The notes: generated from the sequence alone by a model not told the origin. A DNA stretch of 50,500 bases from Chrysomallon squamiferum (GCA_012295275.1 CM022666.1:11569077-11619576), one strand, 5' to 3'. Shown: positions 25,044 to 34,476, numbered from the stretch's first letter. Made by a program: numbers and translations.

Positions 25044-26060
25044 TTCTAATTATAAGGTGGAGACACAATTCCAGTTGTTTTTAAATAGAATTCATCTCTA
25101 TACATGCTGGAGGAAGGAAGAAATGTTTCAGTGAACTGAGTAAAACATTCAATAATTTTTAATCTACAGATTTAAAGCAAATACATTTAAAGGTCATCAC
25201 TGGTCGTGTTATGTGTCTTTTTCGTCAACAGTGAAGGAGTCTGTGAACTCTCACAGACAACAAGACTCAAACTGTGCACACTGAGGATTGATATCACAAC
25301 TTTATGGTGCACATCTGTGTCTCTGCTTACCTGTCAGAAAAATCATTTAAAATTTTAAAAAAACCTAGAATATCAGTTGGATGTTACACAAATTGATGAA
25401 AACAAGAAAGACAACTTTTCATCATACAAACACTGAAACTTGTGTTTCATGAGTGTGAGCTCACAAATTGAAACTGAGATGCAAGACAACATTGTTTTGT
25501 GTTGATATTCTGTTACTGAAGAAGAAAAAAAAATGAAGATTTAGGAAGCAAATAAAAATAAATAAATAAAAATTACAACACTCCTGCATAGTTGTGTTGT
25601 ATTTGCACATGCTGAAATGTTCATTGTGTTGCTATTGATTGGAAGCAGCTGTTTCAGTGTGGGTATATTGATATTTGTTGATCAAACCTCAGTTTTGTAA
25701 GAAGCAACCACATTTTTCTTTTAGTTTTTATTCACGTGTAGTTTGTTTCAGCAGTAATCAGATGTAAGTAAAACTATCATTTGTTAGAATTCTAACGTTT
25801 TATATTGAGTATTAACGTTATCTTCAACTACATCTAGTATAATTTTATACAGGTTAAAGTTTAATGTTTATTATTAAGACGTTAACAAGATATATTATTA
25901 ATTTTGTTGTTGTTGTTGTTTTTGTAACACGATACCAGTTAGAGAAAGATAGTTTTATTAACATTTAGCAAATATATTAATGTTGTTAAAATTTAAGTAA
26001 GTATAAAATAGAGACAGAGTTTTGTGCGTGCATACTCAGATACTTAGACAAAATTACTGA
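24401..26060. other. intergenic, espin-like to GALNT
   Basis: No gene recognised. It contains the (TTTA)n block, and CpG dinucleotides begin to be common from about 25.73 kb. Confidence 0.55.
24818..25040. repeat. (TTTA)n/(TTAG)n low-complexity block
   Basis: About 220 bp of TTTA units interspersed with GTTA and ATATAT. Confidence 0.9.
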
Positions 26061-26062
26061 TC

Positions 26063-26234
26063 ATGGCCGTAACTGGACTCTTTTTGAAATGAGGCAAAAA
26101 CACTTAATCGCCAATAAACCTGTTTGATGTTGATATCTTTGAAGTCAGTTACGTCTTTCATCGCAATGATGGCGGTAGACTTCAAACGGTAACCGTAAAC
26201 ACCAACGAATTCATACAGTGGATATCATCGTATC
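26063..26234 (+). repeat. dispersed repeat A, copy 1 (shorter)
   Basis: It matches 34167-34430 in the same orientation. Shared blocks include gaggcaaa-acactta, aataaacctgtttgatgt (taaacctgtttaatgt in copy 2), cgtctttcatcgcaatgat, ggtagacttcaa and aacgaattcat. It lacks a central block of about 85 bp present in copy 2. The element family was not recognised. Confidence 0.7.
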
Positions 26235-26260
26235 ATTTACCTCAGTGTAGTTCCTCCTAA

Positions 26261-26261
<1 letters not shown>

Positions 26262-26305
<44 letters not shown>

Positions 26306-26328
26306 CACACTGAGAGAGAGAGAGAGAG
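26262..26328. repeat. (CA)n plus (GA)n
   Basis: A CA tract to about 26310 is followed by a short GA tract. It lies next to dispersed repeat A, and the second copy of A is likewise followed by a (CA)n tract 0.3 kb later. Confidence 0.85.
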
Positions 26329-26538
26329 GAACGGACATTATTTTTGATTGGTTGCGAAATATGAACGGTTGAAAAAGAATGCGATGCTGCATTGAAAAAT
26401 GTCTTATAGACGTTTCTGTTAAATTTGGTAAAACGTGGCAGTTACTTAAGAGGAAAAAATCTTTACCGAGTTTGTTAGTACGACCCAGCGCAGTCGTTTT
26501 TTTATGCGGCTTAAATATCAACAATTGTCTACATATAC

Positions 26539-26542
<4 letters not shown>

Positions 26543-26596
<54 letters not shown>
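26543..26596. repeat. (TG)n microsatellite
   Basis: Uninterrupted TG tract, about 460 bp upstream of the GALNT start. Confidence 0.9.
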
Positions 26597-26599
<3 letters not shown>

Positions 26600-26778
26600 T
26601 AATTTGACAGAGATAAACATATTCGGTTTAGATAAGTAAATGTTACAACATTCACACGTACAGACACATAATTCTATCCAACATGAAATGCTAGATTATA
26701 TTTAAAATGATGAAATCCATGTGTAATTGATTTTTCATATTCTATGTATTATATCTATAATATATATATATATATATA

Positions 26779-27005
26779 CAGTGGCATGCAGAGGGTGGTG
26801 TCGTAGGGGTCGTGGCCCTGGGCATCCAAATGGGGGGGGGGCTTCCAATCAAAGAACTGAATTTGGTTGATTTATATTTAAATCGAATAAAGTGTTTATT
26901 TTATGTTTCATCTATGTTTACATTTATGTCATAATATTTCTCAGTACAAGGCTTAAACTTGAGTCTTTGGGGCACACAATCATACCAGACCTCTGCCCGC
27001 CACTG
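26779..27005 (+). mobile_element. MITE-like element B, copy 1 (227 bp, both ends)
   Basis: Seen: it begins cagtggcatgcagagg and ends cctctgcccgccactg, which is the reverse complement of the start at 14 of 16 bases. Both ends are flanked by TA, which fits a TA target-site duplication. However, the left flank is (TA)n and the right flank (TTA)n, so this is weak. There is no coding capacity. A second copy in inverted orientation lies at 32592-32765. The element ends only 51 bp before the GALNT start codon. Superfamily (Tc1/mariner, pogo or other) not determined. Confidence 0.65.
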
Positions 27006-27033
27006 TATTATTATTATTATTATTATTATTATT
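27006..27033. repeat. (TTA)n abutting element B copy 1
   Basis: About nine TTA units start exactly at the element end. The inverted copy B2 also has a TTA/TTG-type tract on the equivalent side. Confidence 0.9.
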
Positions 27034-27056
27034 TCATTTTACATTTTACAGAGAAA

Positions 27057-27417
27057 ATGCGACGAAAGAGAGTTAAAATTCTGTTTATCTGCACAGTCTG
27101 TGTTATCACAGTTAACATATACAACATGATGCGCTCAAACATTGATACCCCGTTCGCAGACGAAAAGCGAAACAGTCTTCTGTTTGATACTCGCTTCGTG
27201 AAAAACGTTAGGCAAAGTAAAGGAAGTGTCTATAATGAAATAAACGTCATAAATGAGGATATTAAACACGAATCTAAAAGTTCCTCACTCAGACACACTG
27301 AGAACAGTCAGGGATACGTCACAGTACACAACATCGCGGGTAGCTACAGAGGAAACGAGTCGATGGTTAAAATGTATCCTCAGCGTTTCGTAGAATGGAA
27401 TCCAGAAAATGGAAGTG
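27057..27417 (+). CDS. GALNT: GALNT exon 1: cytoplasmic tail, TM anchor, stem
   Basis: The start is ATG 27057 (agaaaATGC), immediately followed by [19 protein letters not shown], a classic type II signal anchor. The frame is also open upstream, but that part is MITE and (TTA)n sequence. An acceptor-like tttacattttacag ends at 27051, so a non-coding 5' exon may exist. The donor is gtg|gtaagc, phase 1. Confidence 0.85.
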
Positions 27418-28466
27418 GTAAGCACGTTTATCGGTTAAGATGATATTTAGCTGTAAACAAAATTTCATTAATAATAATAATACAATCGAACTATCAGATT
27501 ATGTATGTATTTATATCTAAATATATCTGTCTGTGTCTATACCCATATTTACATTTTCAGGAGAAAACAATCGTCCTTTCCAAGTAAACCCAGGTTCTCT
27601 TTCGTCATTCGAGAAGAAGGTGTATGACGAAGGTTACGCCAATAACTCGTTCAATCAGTGGGCCAGTGACAGAATCTCCGTCACCAGAAGACTGCCTGAC
27701 ATACGATCCAAATCGTCCGTTTCTACATTTATCTTTACACACTCACATTTAGACACACACAGACACAAACACACACACAGAACAATAATTGTATTACTGT
27801 AATGATAATGGTAATGAAATTTGGTTATTTGTTTTCTGATGCAGCTGTAAGTCGCGAGTTTACTCGGATTTACCTGAAGCCAGTGTTATCATTGTTTTTC
27901 GGAACGAGGCTTGGTCGGTTCTCTTGCGCAGTGTGCACAGTGTCATTAACCGATCCCCGCCAGATCTGCTCAGAGAAGTCATTCTGGTGGACGATTATTC
28001 AGACCACAGTAAGCTCTTCAGAATATACACGAACAGCATAAACGTAATATTAATAGCAGTAGTAGCAGAAGCAAATAATCTCTCTGAGACATGGATAAGC
28101 CAGTAAACTTGAAAATATTAGAAAAGAAAAAAGTTTTAATAAGCATAATTTAAAAATATAATAATTTTGTCAATAACTCGGTTTATCAGTAAACTGTTGA
28201 GGGATTTCTGTGTATTTTCTGCTAGTCGTACTGAAGAAGCCACTAGACGAGTACATGAGTCAGCTGGGCAAAGTGCGTGTTCTGCGCACTGAGAAGCGAG
28301 AAGGTCTCACTCGAGCTCGGCTGCTTGGTTACAGAGCTGCACAAGCTCCAGTACTGGTGTTCCTCGACTCTCATATCGAGTGTTTTCCAGGTACACATTA
28401 TTTTATGCCTCGACGAGAACAGTATAGTAGAATTCATAAAACCGATAAAGAAAACACAATTAATAT

Positions 28467-28505
<39 letters not shown>

Positions 28506-30413
28506 GATAAAAATAGTAATCATAAAATCAAAATAAAATAAAATAAATAAATAAATAGTAGATTTATTAAAAGACACAGATTTAAAACATTTAATGTATC
28601 ATTCTTATTTCAAGTGGTTGAAGTGTGTCGAGTTATCAGTGTGATAACTACAGTTATCGAATACACTTTTTAAAATTTGTTTTAATTCAGGTTGGCTTGA
28701 ACCTCTTTTATTCCGAATAAAACAGTCTCCCAGATCATCTCCGTTTCCAGTGATTCAGCAGATAAACCAGGACAACTTCGAGATAACGAGGCACAGCGCG
28801 GACTTCGTGGGCACGTTCCGCTGGAACGGACTCATCTTCCACTGGAAACTTCCTTCCAACTCGTCCATCAGCAATGACGTTTTAATGTAAGAATTAGTTT
28901 CATCTACAGTTTCATAACGGGAGAAAAACGATTTACTTTAAAATAATGTTGGTATCATTTTTTTCTGAAACTTATTTATGTTACAGTTTGTTCGCATCCT
29001 TTCATCTTTATTTCTGCTGGGTTTTCTGGGTGTTTTTTTTTTGACGCATACAACTGTTCTAACAACTGCTATAACATAATTATACTCATTAACATCACTG
29101 CGTGGCTTGAACTGTTCGAGTTAAGCAAAGCTGAAAACGAAAAAGAAAAAAGAAATTAAATAATTTCCCTTTATCTTCATTTATAAATTAGTATTTATTT
29201 AACAGTAGTAATATTCATATTCAGTCTGCCTTTTACATGATTTATTAATGATTAATAGATACAATGAAGAGGAATCTGTAACTGAAGTTTAAGGTGTTAC
29301 TGTTTTGTTGCTATTTCTAGGTCTCCCACGATGCCTGGTGGGCTGTTTGCAATCAATAAAAACTTTTTCACAAAAATTGGGACTTACGACCCGGGTTTGG
29401 ATTACTGGGGAGGCGAAAATTTGGAGCTTTCTTTCAAGGTAAATTTTGTTACGTTTAAAATAACACAGAGAGGCAGACAGTTTTAACATACGTAAACTTT
29501 TATAACAAATAACTATGTTTGCGTTAACGTTCCAATTTGTTTTAAACACAGTAACCATGAAAATAAAATAAAATAATATTTATTATTACAACATCAACAA
29601 CATTTGATGGATTAATATCCTAGACAAAGGAAAATCATTTGATTTCTAGAATAACATTTTCTAGCTAAGAACAGTTGAAATATGGAGCAGCATAATTTGT
29701 TAGTCACTCCATGTCACATAAATTAAAAACGCTACATGAAGTGATTCAGTGTTTCTCGTAAACTAGATCTGCAGTTGGAACCTGTCCATGTGACAGCAAG
29801 CATTTCCTTTTTTGTCGGGTAATACAAAAATTAGGCACGCTCTGCTTACAGAAGAATGACAAAAAATTATTAAGTGCAGAAATAAACAAATTTAATGTCT
29901 ACGTTGACAAATGTGAGTTAAAGCAGACAGTCTGGTTAAATGGTATAATGCGCGATCTGTTCTTGATCGTAACAAAGTAGGTCTCTTACAGCAGATTATT
30001 ATTATTATTTTTATTATTGTTATTATTATTGTTATTATTGTTATTATTATTATTATTATTGTTGTTATTATTATTATTGTTATTATTATAGGTGTGGATG
30101 TGTAACGGAAGTGTGGAGCTGTCAGTGTGTTCGCACGTGGGTCATGTATTTCGGAGTAAAAATCCAAACCTGTGGCCAGAAAATAAAACAGGGAATCACC
30201 TCCCACCAACAATCGCCAACGCTTTCAGAGTCGCCGATGTGTGGATGGACGAGTACAAACAATACGTGTTTGAACCTGTAACTTTAAAAGTGAGTTTCTG
30301 CAGTTTTAGTACCTTAGCATGGAGGGAAGTGTTTCCAGATTAGTACTGCCAGACAAGCTTTCAGAGTAAAAGTTTAAAAAATATACTGTAATCAAACTCA
30401 TTGATCTTGTCAC

Positions 30414-30449
<36 letters not shown>

Positions 30450-31522
30450 AATCTATAATTATTATTTATTTATTTACTTTTTACTATTATTATTATTCTT
30501 ATTATTATCACTTTTGTAGTTGTTATTACTTAAATGCATTTCAACATGTTTTAAATCTTGCTCTGTTTATGTTTTATTTTCCACATGTTTTAATTCTTGC
30601 ACTGTTTATGTTTTATTTTCAACATGTTTTAATTCTTGCTCTGTTTATGTATATTTTCCACAGGGCGACTATGGGGATGTGTCTGAGAGAAAGAAACTTC
30701 GTCAGAGTCTGCACTGTAAAAGTTTCGACTGGTACATGAAGAACGTGCATCCTGAAAAACGTGTTCCCAACGACACGCTTTACGTGGGAGAAGTAAGTTT
30801 GATGATTTTGAAAACTCGTTTCAGAAATAGCCATCAGGCCTCTTCTCTGTGCAAAATCTATGTCTAGTTCGCGTTAAATTTAAATAACAAAATCCTAAAC
30901 GGTTTTAATTCGTTTGACTATAAAGTGATAAACAGACAAAACTTCCCCGTGCTTGTTTATGTACAATGGAGCGGTAATATAACTGATGTTCATCATCGCT
31001 ATAATTAAATATTTTATGTAAGCTGTTATTTGATTTTAGATTCGGAGCGAAGCCTTCCACAGAATATTTTGTCTCGACAGCATGGGCGACAACAAACAGC
31101 CAGCTCTCTATCAGTGTCACGGTCAGGGACTTAATCAAGTATGTTTTAAAAACATGTATCACACGTTCGTCTTAGATAAAGTCATATGTTAAAGCCATGT
31201 ACTGACAATAATTTACAAATGTCTTTAAAATACTGATCCATGCTTTATTTATTATTCTGTTAATACGGATTTTACAAACGGTTGTTATCCAAAGATATGA
31301 CTGAAATTTTCTTACTCTTTAAACTGCTAAAATATTTTGTGCGGTGCTACTGTTTAATTTTCGTTTCAATACCAAATCTGTTTAATCTTCAGTTTTGGTA
31401 CATCTCTAAGCGTGGACAAATTGAGCAAGAACCAGATTTTTTATGTGTTGTAAATGGAAAATTGAAAAAACAGAGCACAGAATGTAATCATAATCGACCC
31501 GAATGGGAATATCTACCGGTAA

Positions 31523-31591
<69 letters not shown>

Positions 31592-31837
31592 CACAGTAAC
31601 ACACATACACACACACACAAACACAGAGGCATATACAGCATACATGTACACATTTTCACAAATGGATGTTTTATGGGTAACACATTTCTGTTAAAAAACA
31701 TTACACTAATACAACAAATGGAATTAAATGTTGCTAACACCACTGACAGGTGAAAATTTACTTGTGATAAAAGTTTTAGTAAGTCACGTGATTTATTTCA
31801 TATGTCTGACATATACATATACAAACTTATTATAAAA

Positions 31838-31868
<31 letters not shown>

Positions 31869-32061
31869 TATTATTATTATTATTATTATTAATATTATTA
31901 TTATTAATTTTTTTTCACAGAATGGGTCACTACAGAACGTAGATTCCAGGCTTTGTCTTGAAGCTATGCAAGATAAGACTATTGACTTGAAACCGTGCAA
32001 CAACTCACTTTATCAGAAATGGACTGTAAAAAAGAAAATCAGGAAACTTTATGGCACATAG
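27057..32061 (+). CDS. GALNT: polypeptide N-acetylgalactosaminyltransferase, complete (11 coding exons)
   Basis: Join 27057-27417, 27561-27714, 27845-28008, 28226-28390, 28691-28886, 29321-29438, 30092-30289, 30664-30792, 31040-31138, 31393-31518, 31921-32061: 1851 nt, 616 aa, no frame break. Role (family knowledge): Golgi type II membrane enzyme that transfers GalNAc from UDP-GalNAc to Ser/Thr, starting mucin-type O-glycans; GT27/GT-A fold, Mn2+-dependent. Seen: basic cytoplasmic tail (MRRKRVK), membrane anchor about residues 8-25, stem to about 130, GT-A half with [22 protein letters not shown], the metal-binding D274-S-H276, the Gal/GalNAc-T segment WGGENLE (E379), third metal ligand H404 in CSHVGHVFR, and VWMDEYK. 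A C-terminal ricin-B-type lectin domain (about 495-610) has [16 protein letters not shown] and QKW motifs. Full family length. The paralogue subgroup cannot be set by eye. Confidence 0.96.
27561..27714 (+). CDS. GALNT: GALNT exon 2
   Basis: The acceptor is ttacattttcag. It encodes the conserved stem/catalytic entry [20 protein letters not shown]. The donor placed at 27715 (gtccgt) is weak but is the only one that keeps frame with [11 protein letters not shown] of the next exon. A gt at 27719 would need a different acceptor and would lose the conserved Cys. Confidence 0.75.
27845..28008 (+). CDS. GALNT: GALNT exon 3
   Basis: The acceptor is ttttctgatgcag and the donor gtaagc. It encodes the first conserved Cys (CKSRVY), the nucleotide-binding beta strands [19 protein letters not shown] and [11 protein letters not shown]. 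Confidence 0.9.
28226..28390 (+). CDS. GALNT: GALNT exon 4 with DXH motif
   Basis: Acceptor ttttctgctag, donor gtacac, phases 1 and 1. It encodes [20 protein letters not shown] and [15 protein letters not shown]274 and H276 are the DXH metal and UDP-GalNAc ligands. Confidence 0.92.
28469..28500. repeat. (CA)n microsatellite
   Basis: CA tract inside GALNT intron 4. Confidence 0.9.
28691..28886 (+). CDS. GALNT: GALNT exon 5
   Basis: Acceptor ttttaattcag, donor gtaaga. It encodes [14 protein letters not shown], a conserved motif after DXH, then the variable acceptor-binding segment with [13 protein letters not shown]. The exon ends with two bases of the Met codon before SPTMPGG. Confidence 0.9.
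29321..29438 (+). CDS. GALNT: GALNT exon 6: Gal/GalNAc-T motif
   Basis: Acceptor gttgctatttctag, donor gtaaat. It encodes [36 protein letters not shown], the hallmark motif shared with beta-4-galactosyltransferases. Confidence 0.93.
29997..30090. repeat. (TTA)n/(TTG)n running into a splice acceptor
   Basis: TTA units with TTG interruptions make up the last 95 bp of GALNT intron 6 and supply the TAG acceptor. Confidence 0.92.
30092..30289 (+). CDS. GALNT: GALNT exon 7: third metal ligand, catalytic loop
   Basis: The acceptor tag at 30089-30091 is the end of a (TTA)n microsatellite. Donor gtgagt. It encodes [18 protein letters not shown] with H404, and [17 protein letters not shown]. The usual CGG and PCS of the family read CNG and VCS here. 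Confidence 0.92.
30419..30446. repeat. (TA)n microsatellite
   Basis: TA tract in GALNT intron 7. After it, three diverged copies of an about 40-bp unit (caacatgttttaattcttgc...) run from about 30542 to 30658. Confidence 0.85.
30664..30792 (+). CDS. GALNT: GALNT exon 8: link to lectin domain
   Basis: Acceptor gtatattttccacag, donor gtaagt. It encodes [20 protein letters not shown] and [17 protein letters not shown], the conserved connector between the catalytic and lectin domains. Confidence 0.92.
31040..31138 (+). CDS. GALNT: GALNT exon 9: lectin alpha repeat
   Basis: Acceptor atttgattttag, donor gtatgt. It encodes [10 protein letters not shown] and [10 protein letters not shown]. The Cys-Leu-Asp and the CHGxGxNQ motif of the first ricin-B repeat are intact. 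Confidence 0.9.
31393..31518 (+). CDS. GALNT: GALNT exon 10: lectin beta repeat
   Basis: Acceptor tttaatcttcag, donor gtaaga directly followed by a (CA)n tract. It encodes [13 protein letters not shown] and [16 protein letters not shown]. The beta repeat has CVV rather than CLD, so this site may not bind sugar. Confidence 0.9.
31524..31625. repeat. (CA)n at the donor of GALNT exon 10
   Basis: The CA tract starts five bases inside the intron (gtaaga then cacaca) and continues imperfectly to about 31625. Confidence 0.92.
31837..31907. repeat. (TTA)n near the acceptor of GALNT exon 11
   Basis: TTA units end 13 bases before the acceptor, so one intron of 402 bp has a CA tract at its start and a TTA tract at its end. 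Confidence 0.92.
31921..32061 (+). CDS. GALNT: GALNT exon 11: lectin gamma repeat and stop
   Basis: Acceptor ttttttttcacag after a (TTA)n tract; stop TAG at 32059. It encodes [20 protein letters not shown] and YQKWTVKKK, the third ricin-B repeat with its QxW motif, and then a short basic end. Confidence 0.92.
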   Translation, partial: NGSLQNVDSRLCLEAMQDKTIDLKPCNNSLYQKWTVKKKIRKLYGT

Positions 32062-32272
32062 TATTTGAAAAAGATTTCATTAATTTTGTTCATGTTCATT
32101 CATGGCTCATTAAAAAGAACACAATCGTCTGTATTACTTTTTTTTTAGTTCTTTTTTTTGTTGGGGGTTGGTAGGCTTTTGGGTTTTCTTCTTTTTTTAA
32201 AAAAAAAAAAAAGAACAATATATACAAAACAACAACACGTAGTTATAAGCAAATTTATTATCACAAGAAAGT

Positions 32273-32383
32273 AATAAATTATTCAATGATAATACACTTG
32301 TTAATTTATAAATAAGTAAATAAATAATGTAAATAATCAATATTGTGCAGAATGTTTTAATGTGAAATGCAATTCAGAATAAA
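32273..32383 (+). terminator. candidate poly(A) signals, GALNT
   Basis: AATAAA occurs at 32273 and 32378, the latter before a T-rich stretch (acctggtttatttcag). A T/G-rich segment also follows the stop at about 32135-32195. I cannot choose between them. Confidence 0.35.
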
Positions 32384-32476
32384 ACCTGGTTTATTTCAGG
32401 CCATAATAACAGGGATAAACTAAATATACAAAATTATTAATAATTTGTAGACTATTTTGAAGATCATTTATTTGAA

Positions 32477-32590
32477 ATAATAATAATAATAATAATAATA
32501 ACAACAACAACAACAAAACAATAATAACAACAATAAAAAAAACAATAATAATAATAATAATAACAACAACAACAATAACCACAAAACAAT
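32477..32590. repeat. (TAA)n/(CAA)n tract
   Basis: TAA and CAA units adjoining the terminal end of element B copy 2. Confidence 0.9.
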
Positions 32591-32591
32591 A

Positions 32592-32765
32592 CAGTGGCGT
32601 GCATAGGTGTGGTGATGCCCGGGGCCATCTGCTTGACTGTCTGCCCCAAAGACTCAAATATAAGTCCGTGTACTGAGAAATATTATGAGAAAGGAAGATT
32701 TTCTGAATATGTAAACATAGATGAAACATAAAATAAACACTTTATTCTATTTAAATATAAATCAA
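32592..32765 (-). mobile_element. MITE-like element B, copy 2 (inverted, truncated)
   Basis: It starts cagtggcgtgcatagg. Its reverse complement matches 26866-27005 (shared ttgatttatatttaaat, aagtgtttattttatgttt, catctatgtttacat, ataatatttctcagtaca, gagtctttggggca). The other half of the element is missing and is replaced by a 28-bp tandem repeat. Confidence 0.7.
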
Positions 32766-32767
32766 CT

Positions 32768-32937
32768 ACTTACTACTGTAAAACATCGCTGTTATACTTA
32801 TTTCTGTAAAACATCGTAGTTATACTTATTTCTGTAAAACATCGTAGTTATACTTATTCTGTAAAACATCGTTGTTCTACTTACTACTGTAAAACATTGT
32901 TATTGTACTTACTACTGTAAAACATTGTTATTATAGT
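32768..32937. repeat. 28-bp tandem repeat, six copies
   Basis: The unit around ctgtaaaacatcg(t/c)(a/t)gtt, tacttatt/ttactact recurs six times and begins where element B copy 2 is cut. Confidence 0.85.
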
Positions 32938-34160
32938 ACTATCATCAGCAACATATATGTCATCTTCCATATAGATATTACTGTTCTTCTCTTTACTGTT
33001 TTACTGTCATTTTTAGTTTTTGTATTTTTCATTTTGACTATTAATATTTTGTTGTTGTTCTCATTAATATTATTGTTTCCGTTGCTGCTGTTATTTTATT
33101 TTGTTGTCGATGTGTTGTCTGCTCGCGTCCTGTTAGTTAATAATAATACTGTTGATTTCATTATTACTGTGTTTTTGTTATTACTGTCATTTTCATTATT
33201 GTCGTTGTTGTTGTTTATGTAGTCTTAGCCATGTTATTTTTTTTTCTAACAGTTCTGTATTATTATTGTTGTTGTTGTTGTTTACTGAGTTTTATATGAT
33301 TAGTGCAATTAATTACACTCGCGATATAAGGAAACTAGTTTAATGAATCCCGGAAAATAAAAACATTTTTTTGTAATATTTATTTTAACTTTATTTTTAT
33401 AAATAAAAAATAATCTAAAATCGAGACATATATAAATATAACTGGTGTAACAGTTATAGAAATTCACGTTATCAAATCGTTTTTGCTTATTGAAAGTGAA
33501 CTCTTGATTTCTATTTTATATGAAAACAGAATGTGTAGAAAAAATGACACTGATGATTAATGTAAAGTAATTTTAAATGTTGTTACAACGTACACAAGTT
33601 AAACCTACAGGTTTAAGAAAATAAATAAACGCCAAAGAAGAAAGTTTTGTGACGTTTGCTAAGTTTAAACTCGTCATTGAACGGTGCAGGTCAGAACGAA
33701 AACTTAATCTTGTTGTTATTGTTATTTATTTATCTGTTTATTTATTTATTTATTTATTTATATTTTTTATGTCTGATAGTGACATCTAACATGAATGAAA
33801 TATTTGTTTCAGTTACGCAAAGCGTACTATTTTTAGAATATTTTATCTGATTTGAAAATAAAATAGCGTTTCGTTATAAATAGCATATATAATTAATAAT
33901 AATCATCGGACTCAAGTGGTTAAGCGATAACTCTCCGATCAGCAAAGATTATTAATATTTTCACATGCAGTCTTTAGAAACAATAAATAATTTTATGGAA
34001 ATAATAATAACAAACTATTTACTTGTTTTAACGATATATAAGATCCAAGAAATGTAAATAGAATAAGCATAATATTATGGGAAGTAATAAAAATAAGATC
34101 GAAAATGAAAATGAATAAAAAAAAAAAATTTAAATATTTTTTTTGAAACTATTCATATTT
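32938..34160. other. intergenic, GALNT to repeat A copy 2
   Basis: Low-complexity TTG/TTA/TTTA sequence and AT-rich DNA with no gene seen. A short tRNA A-box-like string (aagtggttaagcgataactc, 33915) has no partner B box. Confidence 0.5.
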
Positions 34161-34166
34161 ATATAA

Positions 34167-34430
34167 CGTGGTTGTAACTAGTCTCTGTTTGAAACGAGGC
34201 AAATACACTTACTGGGGAGGTGTCTGGGGGCTAAATGACAATACACACTGTACCGGGGCAGGAACCGGGCTAAGACTGAAACGTGTGGATAGGATGCTGT
34301 AAACCAAGTGTTCGATAAACCTGTTTAATGTCTGATGTTTTTGAAGTCGGTTATGTCTTTCATCGCAACGATGTCGGTAGACTTCAACGTAGTCATAAAC
34401 GAATTCATTCAGTGAATATCGTTTCTATCG
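34167..34430 (+). repeat. dispersed repeat A, copy 2 (longer)
   Basis: Same orientation as 26063-26234, with about 85 bp more in the middle that includes a G/C-rich stretch (ctggggaggtgtctgggggc, accggggcaggaaccgggct). No open frame, no clear terminal repeats, and no poly(A) tail exactly at its end, although an A run lies 47 bp further on. Confidence 0.7.
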
Positions 34431-34476
34431 GAATAGAGATTTATATTTTATATTTTTAAAATAAAATATTTGCATT

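Noticed and set aside
26892-27056. Upstream extension of the GALNT reading frame
   Set aside because: It translates element B and a (TTA)n tract (poly-Tyr). The real start at 27057 begins a normal type II signal anchor.
33912-33950. tRNA-like A box (aagtggttaagcgataactc)
   Set aside because: There is no B box or cloverleaf within the next 80 bases.
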